Source of the DNA: a virus
Direction: 5' to 3' (one strand)
IMG/VR virus record: IMGVR_UViG_3300020001_000010
Coordinates: 1 to 21,839 of that record
Length of the DNA stretch: 21,839 nt
Below the pieces are notes generated by a model. That model was not told the origin of the DNA and did not search any database. It was given only the letters and a program-made list of their open reading frames with translations. The number at the start of each line of letters is the position of its first letter. Position 1 is the stretch's first letter. A program made the translations under genes and the position numbers. Positions 7,669-14,094 of this stretch are shown here, in pieces.

Positions 7669-7782
7669 GTGGTCTCGGGACGCTTAGTCCCAGTGGTTGT
7701 CGCCGCGCATGAACCCACCCCCCTCGGTACCGTTCTAACCGATCATACCGGCATAGATGAGGTCAGACAGTCTTTCTCCGGC

Positions 7783-7923
7783 TCAGACCTTGCCGAGCTT
7801 TCCGGTCTCCTCCAGGTACCTGATCAACCGCGTCGCGCCGTACTGCGCGGTCGTAGCGAGTACCGCGATCGCCACGGTCTCGGCGAGCCGGCGACCGAAG
7901 GACTTCTCGTTGACTTTTGCCAT
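7783..7923 (-). CDS. Small hypothetical protein, last gene of minus operon
   Basis: A 46-residue protein starts at the minus-strand ATG at 7923, with GGAGGAAA seven bases upstream. It is basic at the N-terminus (MAKVNEKSFGRRL), has a mildly hydrophobic Ala/Val/Thr segment (about 14-26) and a charged helical end. The frame is open further upstream, but the ribosome binding site favours this start. One weak membrane-associated helix is possible. It lies 23 nt after the HTH gene, at the operon end before the bidirectional terminator. No family recognised. Confidence 0.65.
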   Translation of the reverse strand: MAKVNEKSFGRRLAETVAIAVLATTAQYGATRLIRYLEETGKLGKV

Positions 7924-7946
7924 CTGGCGGTTTCCTCCCATGGTGA

Positions 7947-8225
7947 TCATCGGGTCTCCACGAACCCCTGGGGCTCGTCGTACAGACCGGCCTCCTGGGC
8001 GAGCTTGGTCATCAGGTCCAGCAGGAACTGGCGGTAGTCGGCGTCTCGGTGGACCGCCGCCCAGGCGGTGACCTTGGAGGTGTTGACGCCCAGTGCGCAG
8101 GCGATCTCCTCGCGCTCGACCCCCGCCTCCAGCGCGGCGGCGACGGACGCGTACCGCTCCCGCTCGGCCAGTAGGACCGCCATCTCGGCGCGGACGGCCC
8201 GCTTGAGCGGTTCTGAGTAGCCCAT
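7947..8225 (-). CDS. Small helix-turn-helix DNA-binding protein
   Basis: A 92-residue protein whose minus-strand ATG (8225) overlaps the stop of the upstream gene as TGATG, implying coupled translation. Residues about 38-58 (REEIACALGV then NTSKVTAWAAV) fit a helix-turn-helix with a recognition helix. The flanks are helical, and an aromatic C-terminal half may dimerise. It is the only evident small DNA-binding regulator in the window besides the HTH parts of the HNH protein. It is therefore a candidate regulator of the island promoters, although a terminase-small-subunit-like or other DNA-binding role is not excluded. Confidence 0.7.
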   Translation of the reverse strand: MGYSEPLKRAVRAEMAVLLAERERYASVAAALEAGVEREEIACALGVNTSKVTAWAAVHRDADYRQFLLDLMTKLAQEAGLYDEPQGFVETR

Positions 8226-8542
8226 CAGCAGTCCAGGTCGTCGAAGTTGTACCCGTACTGGTCGCGCCAACGGACCAGACCTCGCGCCTGCGCCGTCTCG
8301 TACTCCTTGATCCTCTTCTTGGAGCGTGGATATCGGTACGGGACGCGTTCGGCGCCGTAGTAGTAGCCGGGGATGCGGCCAGGAGAGTCGTTGCCACCCC
8401 TCCAGATGTAGTGACAAGGGATCCCGCCGACGGCGGTGGCGATAGTCAGGACACCCTTGCGCACCTTGCTGGACTCGCAGAAGCTACAGCCGCCATCGGC
8501 ACACACGATGTCTGGGTCGGGCCAACAGACCTTGCGGGGCAT
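8225..8542 (-). CDS. Cysteine-rich small protein, possible zinc binding
   Basis: A 105-residue protein whose start (ATG at 8542) overlaps the upstream stop as TGATG. It has cysteines at 6, 14, 19, 22 and 43, then H44, and a terminal C105. The N-terminal cluster (CADGGCSFC) suggests a metal-binding knuckle. The C-terminal half is Tyr/Arg/Lys-rich (GYYYGAERVPYRYPRSKKR) and may bind nucleic acid. Family not recognised. Its place in a tightly coupled operon with an HTH protein and a TerD-like protein gives no clear function. Confidence 0.7.
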   Translation of the reverse strand: MPRKVCWPDPDIVCADGGCSFCESSKVRKGVLTIATAVGGIPCHYIWRGGNDSPGRIPGYYYGAERVPYRYPRSKKRIKEYETAQARGLVRWRDQYGYNFDDLDC

Positions 8543-8814
8543 CAGCCACTCCTCTCGCAGCTCCGGAAGACGTGGCCGCCACCGGCGCCACCACAGTGTT
8601 CGCAGCGGCGGCTCTCCAGGACATCCAGCTCGCTGTCCAGATCGGAGAGCACGCCCTGGAGGCCGGCGGCCTCGATCTCCCGCGACAGCGACTCGGGCCT
8701 GGCCATCAAGGCGTCGAGCGCCTCTTTCAGCCGCAGCTGGGCTTCCGTGGTGACCTCCCGCCGGACGACGACCTGCTCGCAGGGGCAGGCGTCCGGCGGC
8801 AGCAGATAGTTCAC
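8542..8814 (-). CDS. Small protein with C-terminal CxxCGG zinc motif
   Basis: The GTG at 8814 (minus) overlaps the stop of the upstream gene as GTGA, giving 90 residues. A short N-terminal CPC (10-12) is followed by a long helical stretch (about 22-68) and a C-terminal CEHCGGAGGG with C86. The latter resembles half of a DnaJ-type zinc ribbon. The frame is open to 9093, but that part lies over the upstream gene and is Arg/Gly-rich shadow. A helical adaptor with a zinc knuckle is plausible; no family is recognised. Confidence 0.7.
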   Translation of the reverse strand: MNYLLPPDACPCEQVVVRREVTTEAQLRLKEALDALMARPESLSREIEAAGLQGVLSDLDSELDVLESRRCEHCGGAGGGHVFRSCERSG

Positions 8815-9032
8815 GAGTTCTCCATCCCGCGCTCGTACGCCTGCCGCAGCGCCTCGGCAGAGGTCTTCCCCGTCGACCGCACGCCCTCGATGCTCTCGTC
8901 GATGGTGATCCAGGGCATCTCCTCGACCTCGCCGGCCTCCGCCTGCGCGACGCCCCGCCAGATGGACTCTGCGACCTCCTCGGGGGTATACAACTCCTCG
9001 GCGGGGTCGAACTCGGGTTGGTAACTGATCAT
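8811..9032 (-). CDS. Small acidic hypothetical protein
   Basis: A 73-residue protein from the minus-strand ATG at 9032, with GGAG eight bases upstream, 11 nt after the TerD-like gene. It is Glu-rich and helical (YTPEEVAESIWRGVAQAEAG), followed by a short segment PWITIDESIEG and a helical end. No metal-binding or membrane motif is seen. The next gene starts within its stop codon. Family not recognised. Confidence 0.7.
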   Translation of the reverse strand: MISYQPEFDPAEELYTPEEVAESIWRGVAQAEAGEVEEMPWITIDESIEGVRSTGKTSAEALRQAYERGMENS

Positions 9033-9043
9033 GACTTCGACTC

Positions 9044-9664
9044 CTACGGCTTGTAGACGTTCCGGGCGCCCTTGTCCATCCGCAGTCGACCACGGTGGTC
9101 GAACTTCGGCCGGTTCTCCGAGTTGGGGTCGGAGTACTGCTCCAGGGCCTCGATCTGCAGGCCGTCGGGGGTGTTCGTGATCATCGCGACGGCGACGGAA
9201 TAGATGCGGTCGTTGTTGTTCGCGTTGGCGGCATCGATGGTGACCACCGTGCCGTCGCCGTTGTCCACCTTGGTGGAGACCTGGTACCGGTGGAACGAGC
9301 CGGTGCTGTTCTTCTGCGCGCTGTAGGCGACCAGGACGATCTTGGACCAGCGCGGGTCGGCCTTGATCAGGATGGTCTCGTCCGCACGCCCGGTGCTGGC
9401 GTCCGGCCGAGTCACGTCGCCGAGGTGCTTGATGGTGCCACCGAAGGCAGAGTCCTGCGGGATACGCGTCGGGCCGGTCTCGGTGCCGAAGGTGGCCACG
9501 TGGACCTCCTCGCCTTCTGGCGTGCGAGCGATGGCGAACAGGTCGTAGTCGGTGGCCGACGGCCAGCTGACGGTGGCGGTGATGACGTGGCCTTTGTCGA
9601 TGCTGACGCGGTCGCCCTTGTTCAGGTTGACGGCGCCGGTCTTCTTGCCGAAGTCCACAGGCAT
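9044..9664 (-). CDS. TerD-family (tellurium-resistance-like) protein
   Basis: A 206-residue protein that opens the minus operon. TerD-like features are the N-terminal NLNKGDRVSID (13-23), the acidic segment WPSATDYDLFAIA (34-46), and a later region with HLGD (80-83), R88-D89, and DETILIKADP (95-104). In the family, Asp-rich segments of this kind bind calcium. TerD-domain proteins are linked to stress response, tellurite resistance and phage-related functions, and occur in many large phages, where the role is not settled. Start ATG at 9664 has a purine-rich GAAAGAGAG upstream. The gene lies about 40 nt from a divergent promoter region. Confidence 0.85.
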   Translation of the reverse strand: MPVDFGKKTGAVNLNKGDRVSIDKGHVITATVSWPSATDYDLFAIARTPEGEEVHVATFGTETGPTRIPQDSAFGGTIKHLGDVTRPDASTGRADETILIKADPRWSKIVLVAYSAQKNSTGSFHRYQVSTKVDNGDGTVVTIDAANANNNDRIYSVAVAMITNTPDGLQIEALEQYSDPNSENRPKFDHRGRLRMDKGARNVYKP

Positions 9665-9705
9665 GTGGCTCTCTTTCGTTGGCGGATAGCTGACGGTCTC
9701 CTGCT

Positions 9706-9734
9706 ATCATACATCAGGATGCTTGGAGACACAC
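9706..9734 (-). promoter_or_regulatory. Promoter of the minus-strand TerD operon
   Basis: On the minus strand GTGTGT (9734-9729), a 17-nt spacer and TATGAT (9711-9706) form a sigma70-like promoter about 40 nt before the TerD-like start. The spacer shares CAAG and TCCTG with the promoters at 11122 and 14718, at nearly the same places. A GGTCTCC (9695-9701) and GGAGAC (9725-9730) inverted pair brackets the -10 and reaches the -35. Confidence 0.6.
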
Positions 9735-9751
9735 CCGCCAGAGAGAATCGA

Positions 9752-10469
9752 GAGATCATACGATGATGGGCTACTCGCACGCCCGTTCGCCTAGACCAGT
9801 AGCTGCTCAGCTCAGAGGAAGCATTGACACGCTCCCTCTTCGCTTCCAGTCGAAGGTCGACGCCTCCGACCAAGATGGGTGTTGGTATTGGACGGGCGCT
9901 AAGAACCGGCTTGGATACGGACAGATCGACAAGGTTGGCGCTCACCGCGTTGCGTATTGGCTACATACTGGAGTCGATCCAGGAGACCGCGAGGTCTGCC
10001 ACCAGTGCGACAACCCTCCATGCGTACGACCGAGTCACCTGTTTCTCGGCACTCATGCGGAGAACATGGCCGACAGCGCTGCGAAAGGAAGATCCACTTC
10101 TGTCAAAAAAGTGACGATGGCCCAGGTGGATGAAATTCGCCACCTGTATGGAACCGGCGCGACGACAACAGAGATCGCCCCATTGTTCCGTATTTCTGCC
10201 TCTCAAGTCGCTCGCATCTGCCGAGGATTGAGCCGCTCTACCACTCCTGTCCAGGCTCCCTGGGAGCGCGCCGGCAAGAAGAGGTGGGGACTCAAGCTGA
10301 ACGACGAGCAGGTGGCGGAGATTCGCCGCCAGTACAGGTCGACCCCTGCTACACAGCGCTCGCTCGCTGCTGCGTATGGAGTTTCTCAACGATTGGTCTT
10401 CGACATTATCCACGACAATGAGCGCATTCAGGACACTAGGGAGATTGTCAAATGATGTCCTACTCGCAC
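9752..10469 (+). repeat. 29-bp imperfect direct repeats flanking the HNH gene
   Basis: Positions 9752-9780 and 10441-10469 align without gaps with 22 of 29 identical bases. Each has GAGAT, six variable bases, ATGATG, two variable bases and CTACTCGCAC or TACTCGCAC in register. Copy 1 is the ribosome binding site and first codons of the HNH gene; copy 2 is the same part of the membrane hydrolase gene. This suggests that the HNH gene inserted at, and duplicated, the hydrolase gene start. Confidence 0.7.
9763..10455 (+). CDS. HNH homing endonuclease with two HTH domains
   Basis: A 230-residue protein. Residues 40-110 carry an HNH_3-type nuclease: CWYWTG, GAHRVAYW (H61), CHQCDNPPCVRPSHLFLGTH (C79, H80, C82, C87, H92) and NMADSAAKGR. 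Two helix-turn-helix units follow, about 117-155 (QVDEIRHLYGTG then ITTEIA-like and SASQVARI) and about 178-215 (DEQVAEIRRQYRS then SLAAAYGVSQR), which would give site recognition. It is a free-standing homing endonuclease. The first residues (MMGYSH) mirror those of the next gene (MMSYSH). Codons are less GC-biased than in neighbours, consistent with recent transfer. It overlaps the next start by four bases (ATGA). Confidence 0.9.
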   Translation: MMGYSHARSPRPVAAQLRGSIDTLPLRFQSKVDASDQDGCWYWTGAKNRLGYGQIDKVGAHRVAYWLHTGVDPGDREVCHQCDNPPCVRPSHLFLGTHAENMADSAAKGRSTSVKKVTMAQVDEIRHLYGTGATTTEIAPLFRISASQVARICRGLSRSTTPVQAPWERAGKKRWGLKLNDEQVAEIRRQYRSTPATQRSLAAAYGVSQRLVFDIIHDNERIQDTREIVK

Positions 10470-11120
10470 AGCCTTTCCGGCGCGGCCGTCTGGCTGGCCG
10501 TCGTGCCCGCCGTGGGACTGGTCGCGCAGGTCGGCCCCCGGGAGATCCTGATGGGCGCCGTGGTGACCGCAGGAGCGGCGCTACTGCCTGACCTGGACTC
10601 GGTGGGCTCCACAGCCTCCCGCGCGCTCGGCGGCGCCTCAGCCGTCTTCTCCCGGCTCGTACGGCACGGCTCCGGCGGTCACCGGCAGGGCACCCACTCC
10701 CTCCTCGCGGTGGCCGCGATGGGACTGCTGGCCCAGCTGGCGGTCGTATTGGGGTGGGCCTGGGTACCGGTGCTCCTGGTGCTCTGGGCCGGCCTGCGGG
10801 GGCTGCGGCTCATCGGCTCCAAGCGCTCCACCGGACTGCTGGCGTTCGCTGCGGTCACGGCCGGTGTGCTGGCGATGCGGGCGATGGGTACCGGGATGGC
10901 CTGGGTGGGGATCGCGGTGGCGCTGGGCGCGCTGGCGCACCTGCTGGGAGACATGCTGACCCCGGAGGGGGTGCCGCTGGGATGGGCTCCCTGGCACCGG
11001 CACGCCCGTCGGTACACGGTGTCGCTGTTCACCACCAACACCTGGCCGGAGCACCTGTTGGTGACGCCGGCTCTGCTGGTCGGCATCGTGCTGTTGGGGA
11101 AGCTGGCGCTACTCGGATAG
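10452..11120 (+). CDS. Membrane-bound metal-dependent hydrolase, YdjM/DUF457-like
   Basis: A 222-residue integral membrane protein. Conserved polar residues lie among hydrophobic helices: H6 in SYSH, LLPDLDS (D47, D49), HRQGTHS (H77, R78, H82) and AHLLGDMLTPEGVPLGWAP (H163, D167). This pattern is that of the YdjM-like inner-membrane hydrolases related to LexA-regulated YdjM, which are thought to act on membrane lipids or similar substrates. Four to six transmembrane segments are expected. AGGGAG precedes ATG 10452. The natural promoter probably lay where the HNH gene now sits. Phage homologues are frequent, and the substrate is unknown. Confidence 0.85.
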   Translation: MMSYSHSLSGAAVWLAVVPAVGLVAQVGPREILMGAVVTAGAALLPDLDSVGSTASRALGGASAVFSRLVRHGSGGHRQGTHSLLAVAAMGLLAQLAVVLGWAWVPVLLVLWAGLRGLRLIGSKRSTGLLAFAAVTAGVLAMRAMGTGMAWVGIAVALGALAHLLGDMLTPEGVPLGWAPWHRHARRYTVSLFTTNTWPEHLLVTPALLVGIVLLGKLALLG

Positions 11121-11121
11121 C

Positions 11122-11150
11122 TTGTGTACCAAGGATTCCTGTGGCATTCT
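11122..11150 (+). promoter_or_regulatory. Island promoter with TTGTGT -35
   Basis: TTGTGT (11122-11127), a 17-nt spacer and CATTCT (11145-11150), directly after the hydrolase stop. The spacer contains CAAG and TTCCTG, as in the promoters at 14718 and 9734 (minus). The -10 is weak, which may mean that an activator is needed. It drives the group of small genes from 11182 onwards. Confidence 0.55.
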
Positions 11151-11152
11151 GA

Positions 11153-11176
11153 GGTCTCCGCCAGAGACAGGAGACC
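11153..11176 (+). promoter_or_regulatory. Inverted repeat over transcription start, possible operator
   Basis: GGTCTCC (11153-11159) and GGAGACC (11170-11176) flank the ten bases GCCAGAGACA. The left arm falls near the predicted transcription start and the right arm includes the GGAG ribosome binding site of the gene at 11182. It could be a repressor operator or, if fully transcribed, a hairpin hiding the ribosome binding site. A similar GGGTCT/AGACCC pair around GCCAGAG lies below the 14718 promoter. Confidence 0.45.
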
Positions 11177-11181
11177 GCAAC

Positions 11182-11364
11182 ATGCAAATCCTCATCAAAC
11201 ACCCGATAGACGTGCTGAACACTCAGGTCACAGAGAACTGCATCCTCATTGAGGTCGAGGACACCTGCAATGAAGAGCGCGTCGGCATCGTGCTGACCCG
11301 TGACGAGTTCCGTATCTATCTCCAAGACTGCCTCGCCGCGATGCAGTGGACCGAGCGGCGATGA
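11182..11364 (+). CDS. Small hypothetical protein, paralogue A
   Basis: A 60-residue protein from ATG 11182 with GGAG nine bases upstream. It is a short alpha/beta sequence ending in IVLTRDEFRIYLQDCLAAM. The next protein ends in IGIPRHDFKAYLLACLHEM, so the two share a [IV]-x2-[TR]-x-[DE]-F-x2-YL-x2-CL-x2-M signature and are probably tandem duplicates. The stop overlaps the next start (ATGA). No function known. Confidence 0.75.
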   Translation: MQILIKHPIDVLNTQVTENCILIEVEDTCNEERVGIVLTRDEFRIYLQDCLAAMQWTERR

Positions 11365-11558
11365 GCATCGAAGTCACCCACGACACGATCTCCGTCGACA
11401 ACGGCATGGTCGAGATGCACACCACGTTCTGGGACGAGGTCGTCCGGATCGAGACGCGCGACTACAGCGCGAGCGAGGAGCCGGTGACGGTCATCGGGAT
11501 ACCTCGCCACGACTTCAAGGCGTACCTGCTGGCCTGCCTCCACGAGATGATGGACTGA
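11361..11558 (+). CDS. Small hypothetical protein, paralogue B
   Basis: A 65-residue protein translated from ATG 11361 inside the stop of its paralogue. It has a beta-rich N-terminal half and the shared C-terminal signature DFKAYLLACLHEM. The frame opens 15 bases earlier, but the ATGA overlap favours this start. Tandem duplication followed by divergence explains the pair. No function is recognised; the conserved helix with a cysteine could be a partner-binding or metal-independent structural element. Confidence 0.75.
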   Translation: MSIEVTHDTISVDNGMVEMHTTFWDEVVRIETRDYSASEEPVTVIGIPRHDFKAYLLACLHEMMD

Positions 11559-11568
11559 GGAGCTGCGG

Positions 11569-11754
11569 ATGAGTGATGACTGGCCGATGCCCGGGTGCGG
11601 CTACCGGTACATGGTGGCCTGGTGCGACCGGGATGACCAAGGCCCGTGGATGAAGCCCTTCGAGACCACCGAGCAGGTGCTCGCGTTCATCGCGGAGAAG
11701 AAGAACGTCGCGAGCGGGTTCAGTGTCTCCTGCATCTATGACGACGAGGACTGA
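11569..11754 (+). CDS. Small hypothetical protein
   Basis: A 61-residue protein with GAGGAG overlapping the previous stop and ATG 11569 at good spacing. It is rich in Trp, Asp and Cys (residues include YRYMVAWCDRDDQGPWMKPF and a C-terminal acidic DDED). The helical segment TEQVLAFIAEKKNV is followed by a beta-like end. No family is recognised. It is part of the small-gene operon of the island. Confidence 0.7.
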   Translation: MSDDWPMPGCGYRYMVAWCDRDDQGPWMKPFETTEQVLAFIAEKKNVASGFSVSCIYDDED

Positions 11755-11765
11755 GAGGAGGCGCC

Positions 11766-12050
11766 GTGAAGATGATCGAGGAGCGCTTGACTCCTGAGGA
11801 CCTGGTCGCGTTGATGCGGGCCGACTTCGACGGCGACTGGTTCATCCAGAAAGACGGGATCTGGTACGAGATCGAGGGCTGCGAGGAACCGTACGTGGTC
11901 CATCCGATGTCGTCTCTCCATGAGGACCCGAACCCGTACCCCCGCGACAGCTGGGATCACTGGCTGGTCTGGGGCAACACCCAGGGAACTCTCGCGAGCT
12001 GGCTGCATCTGTGCTCCTACGAGAAGTACCTGGTACGGCGGCCGGCATGA
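11766..12050 (+). CDS. Small hypothetical protein, Trp/Asp-rich
   Basis: A 94-residue protein. AGGAGG (11756-11761) lies four bases before GTG 11766 and ten before ATG 11772; either start is possible, and GTG is given here. Features are an acidic helix (TPEDLVALMRADFDGDW), a beta-rich centre and many aromatic residues (WYEIEG, DSWDHWLVWG). The stop overlaps the next start as ATGA. No family recognised. Confidence 0.7.
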   Translation: MKMIEERLTPEDLVALMRADFDGDWFIQKDGIWYEIEGCEEPYVVHPMSSLHEDPNPYPRDSWDHWLVWGNTQGTLASWLHLCSYEKYLVRRPA

Positions 12051-12226
12051 ACGCTCCGGAGGAGACCTCGTGTGAGCACGAGCGTCGAGGGCGTCTCGGC
12101 TACAAGCAGGAGCTGTACTGCCTGATCTGCCAGGCGCGGTTGGACGAAGGCCTGCCGAGTTTCGGCATCGAGCTGGACCCGGCGCTGGAGCTTGATGACT
12201 ACGGGTTGTTGAGGAGGAAGCCATGA
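12047..12226 (+). CDS. Small protein with CxH...CxxC metal-binding motif
   Basis: A 59-residue protein started by ATG 12047 within the previous stop and ending within the next start (ATGA). CEH (9-11) and CLIC (about 25-28) form a likely zinc site in the first half; the second half is acidic. Phage proteins of this size and pattern are common and mostly uncharacterised. It directly precedes, and is translationally coupled with, the nucleotidyltransferase gene. Confidence 0.7.
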   Translation: MNAPEETSCEHERRGRLGYKQELYCLICQARLDEGLPSFGIELDPALELDDYGLLRRKP

Positions 12227-14094
12227 GCGGAGTCACTACGGACGATGTGGTCGAGGCACTACAGGAGCTGGCCAGGCGGATCGGCCCGATGGTGTCAATC
12301 ACGCCGGACTCGCCGAAGCAGACGATCGCCGTGAAGGGCATGATGCTGCGGGTCCTGGCGGGGTCCGAGGCGCATGGCACCGCCATCGCCGGCCAAGGCG
12401 ACCGCGACGAGATGGGTATCTGCGTGGAGCCACCGGAGACCGTCATCGGCCTGCAGAAGTTTGAGCAGTACGCGTTCCGCACCCAGCCGGAGGGAGTCTG
12501 CTCCGGGCCCGGCGACCTGGACCTGACCGTCTACGGACTGAGGAAGTACGCGGCGCTGGCCGCGCAGGGCAACCCGACCATCCTGACGCCGCTGTTCGTC
12601 GGCGACGAGTTTGTCCTGTATACGAACGACTTCGGGCTGCAGCTGCGCGAGCGCCGGGACATGTTCCTCTCCCAGCAGGCCGGCGCCCGGTTCAAGGGCT
12701 ACCTGCACTCGCAGCGGCTCGGCCTGATGGGGAAGCGCTCCGGCGGCACCCGCAACCAGGGACGCGCCGACATCCGCGCGAAGTACGGGTTCGACTGTTA
12801 CCTCGACGATACCGAGTTCCTCACTCGTCGTGGATGGCAGCGCTACGACGACATCGTCGATGATGAAGCGATCGGCACGTTCAGTACTGAGACTGGTGCT
12901 GTTGAGTTCCAGGAGCCGACGGCACGACTCGCCAAGACCTACACGGGGCCAATCCATTATTTCCGACACCGATACACCTCGTGCGCAGTCACGCCAGGTC
13001 ATCAGATGTGGACCTCGCCGGTGAATCGAGGCCCCTGCGGCCGGATCGGTAACGGATACCGGCCAGAGGTAGCCAGGTGGGACTTCCGCCCAGCGGTCGA
13101 GCTGGAACGCATCCACCACGTGCGCATCGCTGGTGCGCCACGAGAGACTGAGTATCCAATCTCAGACCCTAAGCTCGCACTCTACGGATGTTACCTAAGC
13201 GAAGGCTTCGTCGTGAAGCGCCGCAACGACGGCACGGCATCCGTGCTCTCCATGACGCAGCAAGTTGGCGGACGAATGGAGAGTGCTCTTGCGCTCGCCG
13301 GATCTGAGTTCCCGATGCGGACGTACACCTACACACGGGCTGACGGCGAGCGCTCCCGACCATGCACGTACACGATCTACAACCTGCCAGACCGTGAATT
13401 GGCAACGACGATGGATGTCGAGTGTGGACAAGGCTCACGTGGAAAGAAACTCCCCTCGTGGGCATTCGACTTGTCTGCGAGGCAGGCGAAGATTCTGCTG
13501 TCCGCCATGATGTCTGGCGATGGAACTCAGTGTCGCGGAGGCTGGCAGGTCTACTACTCAACATCTCGGCAACTCGCAGGAGATGTTCAGGCCCTCGCCG
13601 TTATAGCCGGTCGCCGGGCGAACATGTGGGGGCCGTATGCCCCGAAAGGCGTGTACCAGGTGATGGTCCAGGAGCCTGGTGGCCAGGTCCAGGCGGTCCA
13701 GATGCGCAGCAATCATCGCGTGGAGAGCGTCACGAACGGCCGGGTTGTTTGCTTCGAGGTTCCGAACGGCACGCTCGTGACTCGCAGAGAGGGGAGGGTG
13801 GCGATGCAGGGCAATTGCAAGTTCGCGACCCACATGGTCCGGCTCGGCGTCCAGGGCGTCGAGCTGCTCCGCACAGGCTCGATCAGCATGCCGGTGGGCG
13901 AGCCTGAGCTGGCCTGGCTGCGCGACCTGCGGCAGGGCCACCACACCAAGGAGGAGGCGCTGGATCGCGCCGAGGAGCTAGAGACCGAGATCGACGCGCT
14001 CATGCTGACCACCGACCTGCCGGAGCACCCGGACTGGGAGTCGATCAACAGCTGGCTGGCCAGCGTCCACGTCCGGTACTGGGGGCTGTCGTGA
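12223..14094 (+). CDS. RlaP-like nucleotidyltransferase with an in-frame intein
   Basis: A 623-residue precursor. GAGGAGG precedes ATG 12223. The N-extein (1-191) has a polymerase-beta-type nucleotidyltransferase signature, LAGSEAHGTAIAGQGDRDEM (G47, S48, D60, D62), then LDLTVYGLRKYAALAAQGNP (99-118), which fits the predicted nucleotidyltransferases of the RNA-repair-associated RlaP/PF10127 type. The C-extein (532-623) continues with CKFATHMVRLGVQGVELL and a helical end. Splicing out residues 192-531 would restore a contiguous KYGFD-CKFATHMVRL segment and give a 283-residue enzyme. The substrate in phage is unknown. Neighbours include a glycosylase-like protein, suggesting a nucleic-acid repair or modification setting. 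Confidence 0.85.
   Translation: MSGVTTDDVVEALQELARRIGPMVSITPDSPKQTIAVKGMMLRVLAGSEAHGTAIAGQGDRDEMGICVEPPETVIGLQKFEQYAFRTQPEGVCSGPGDLDLTVYGLRKYAALAAQGNPTILTPLFVGDEFVLYTNDFGLQLRERRDMFLSQQAGARFKGYLHSQRLGLMGKRSGGTRNQGRADIRAKYGFDCYLDDTEFLTRRGWQRYDDIVDDEAIGTFSTETGAVEFQEPTARLAKTYTGPIHYFRHRYTSCAVTPGHQMWTSPVNRGPCGRIGNGYRPEVARWDFRPAVELERIHHVRIAGAPRETEYPISDPKLALYGCYLSEGFVVKRRNDGTASVLSMTQQVGGRMESALALAGSEFPMRTYTYTRADGERSRPCTYTIYNLPDRELATTMDVECGQGSRGKKLPSWAFDLSARQAKILLSAMMSGDGTQCRGGWQVYYSTSRQLAGDVQALAVIAGRRANMWGPYAPKGVYQVMVQEPGGQVQAVQMRSNHRVESVTNGRVVCFEVPNGTLVTRREGRVAMQGNCKFATHMVRLGVQGVELLRTGSISMPVGEPELAWLRDLRQGHHTKEEALDRAEELETEIDALMLTTDLPEHPDWESINSWLASVHVRYWGLS
12796..13815 (+). mobile_element. LAGLIDADG intein (340 residues)
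   Basis: The intein runs from C192 to N531 of the nucleotidyltransferase. It starts CYLDDTEFLTRRGW, as expected for block A. Block B is CAVTPGHQMW (T257, H260). Two LAGLIDADG-type helices are LALYGCYLSEGFV (318-330) and ILLSAMMSGDGT (424-435), the latter with the acidic D433. The end is VVCFEVPNGTL...GRVAMQGN, followed by the +1 cysteine. The penultimate residue is Gly rather than the usual His; I recall this variant in other phage inteins. The endonuclease would target intein-free alleles. Codon choice is less GC-rich than in the exteins. Confidence 0.9.

Noticed and set aside
7530-7718. 62-residue minus-strand ORF after the island operon
   Set aside because: It reads straight through the 19-bp terminator stem, so it is unlikely to be translated.
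9665-9762. A plus-strand promoter for the HNH gene
   Set aside because: GCCAGAGA is present at 9737, but no -35/-10 pair with 16-18 nt spacing could be found on the plus strand; only the minus promoter is convincing.
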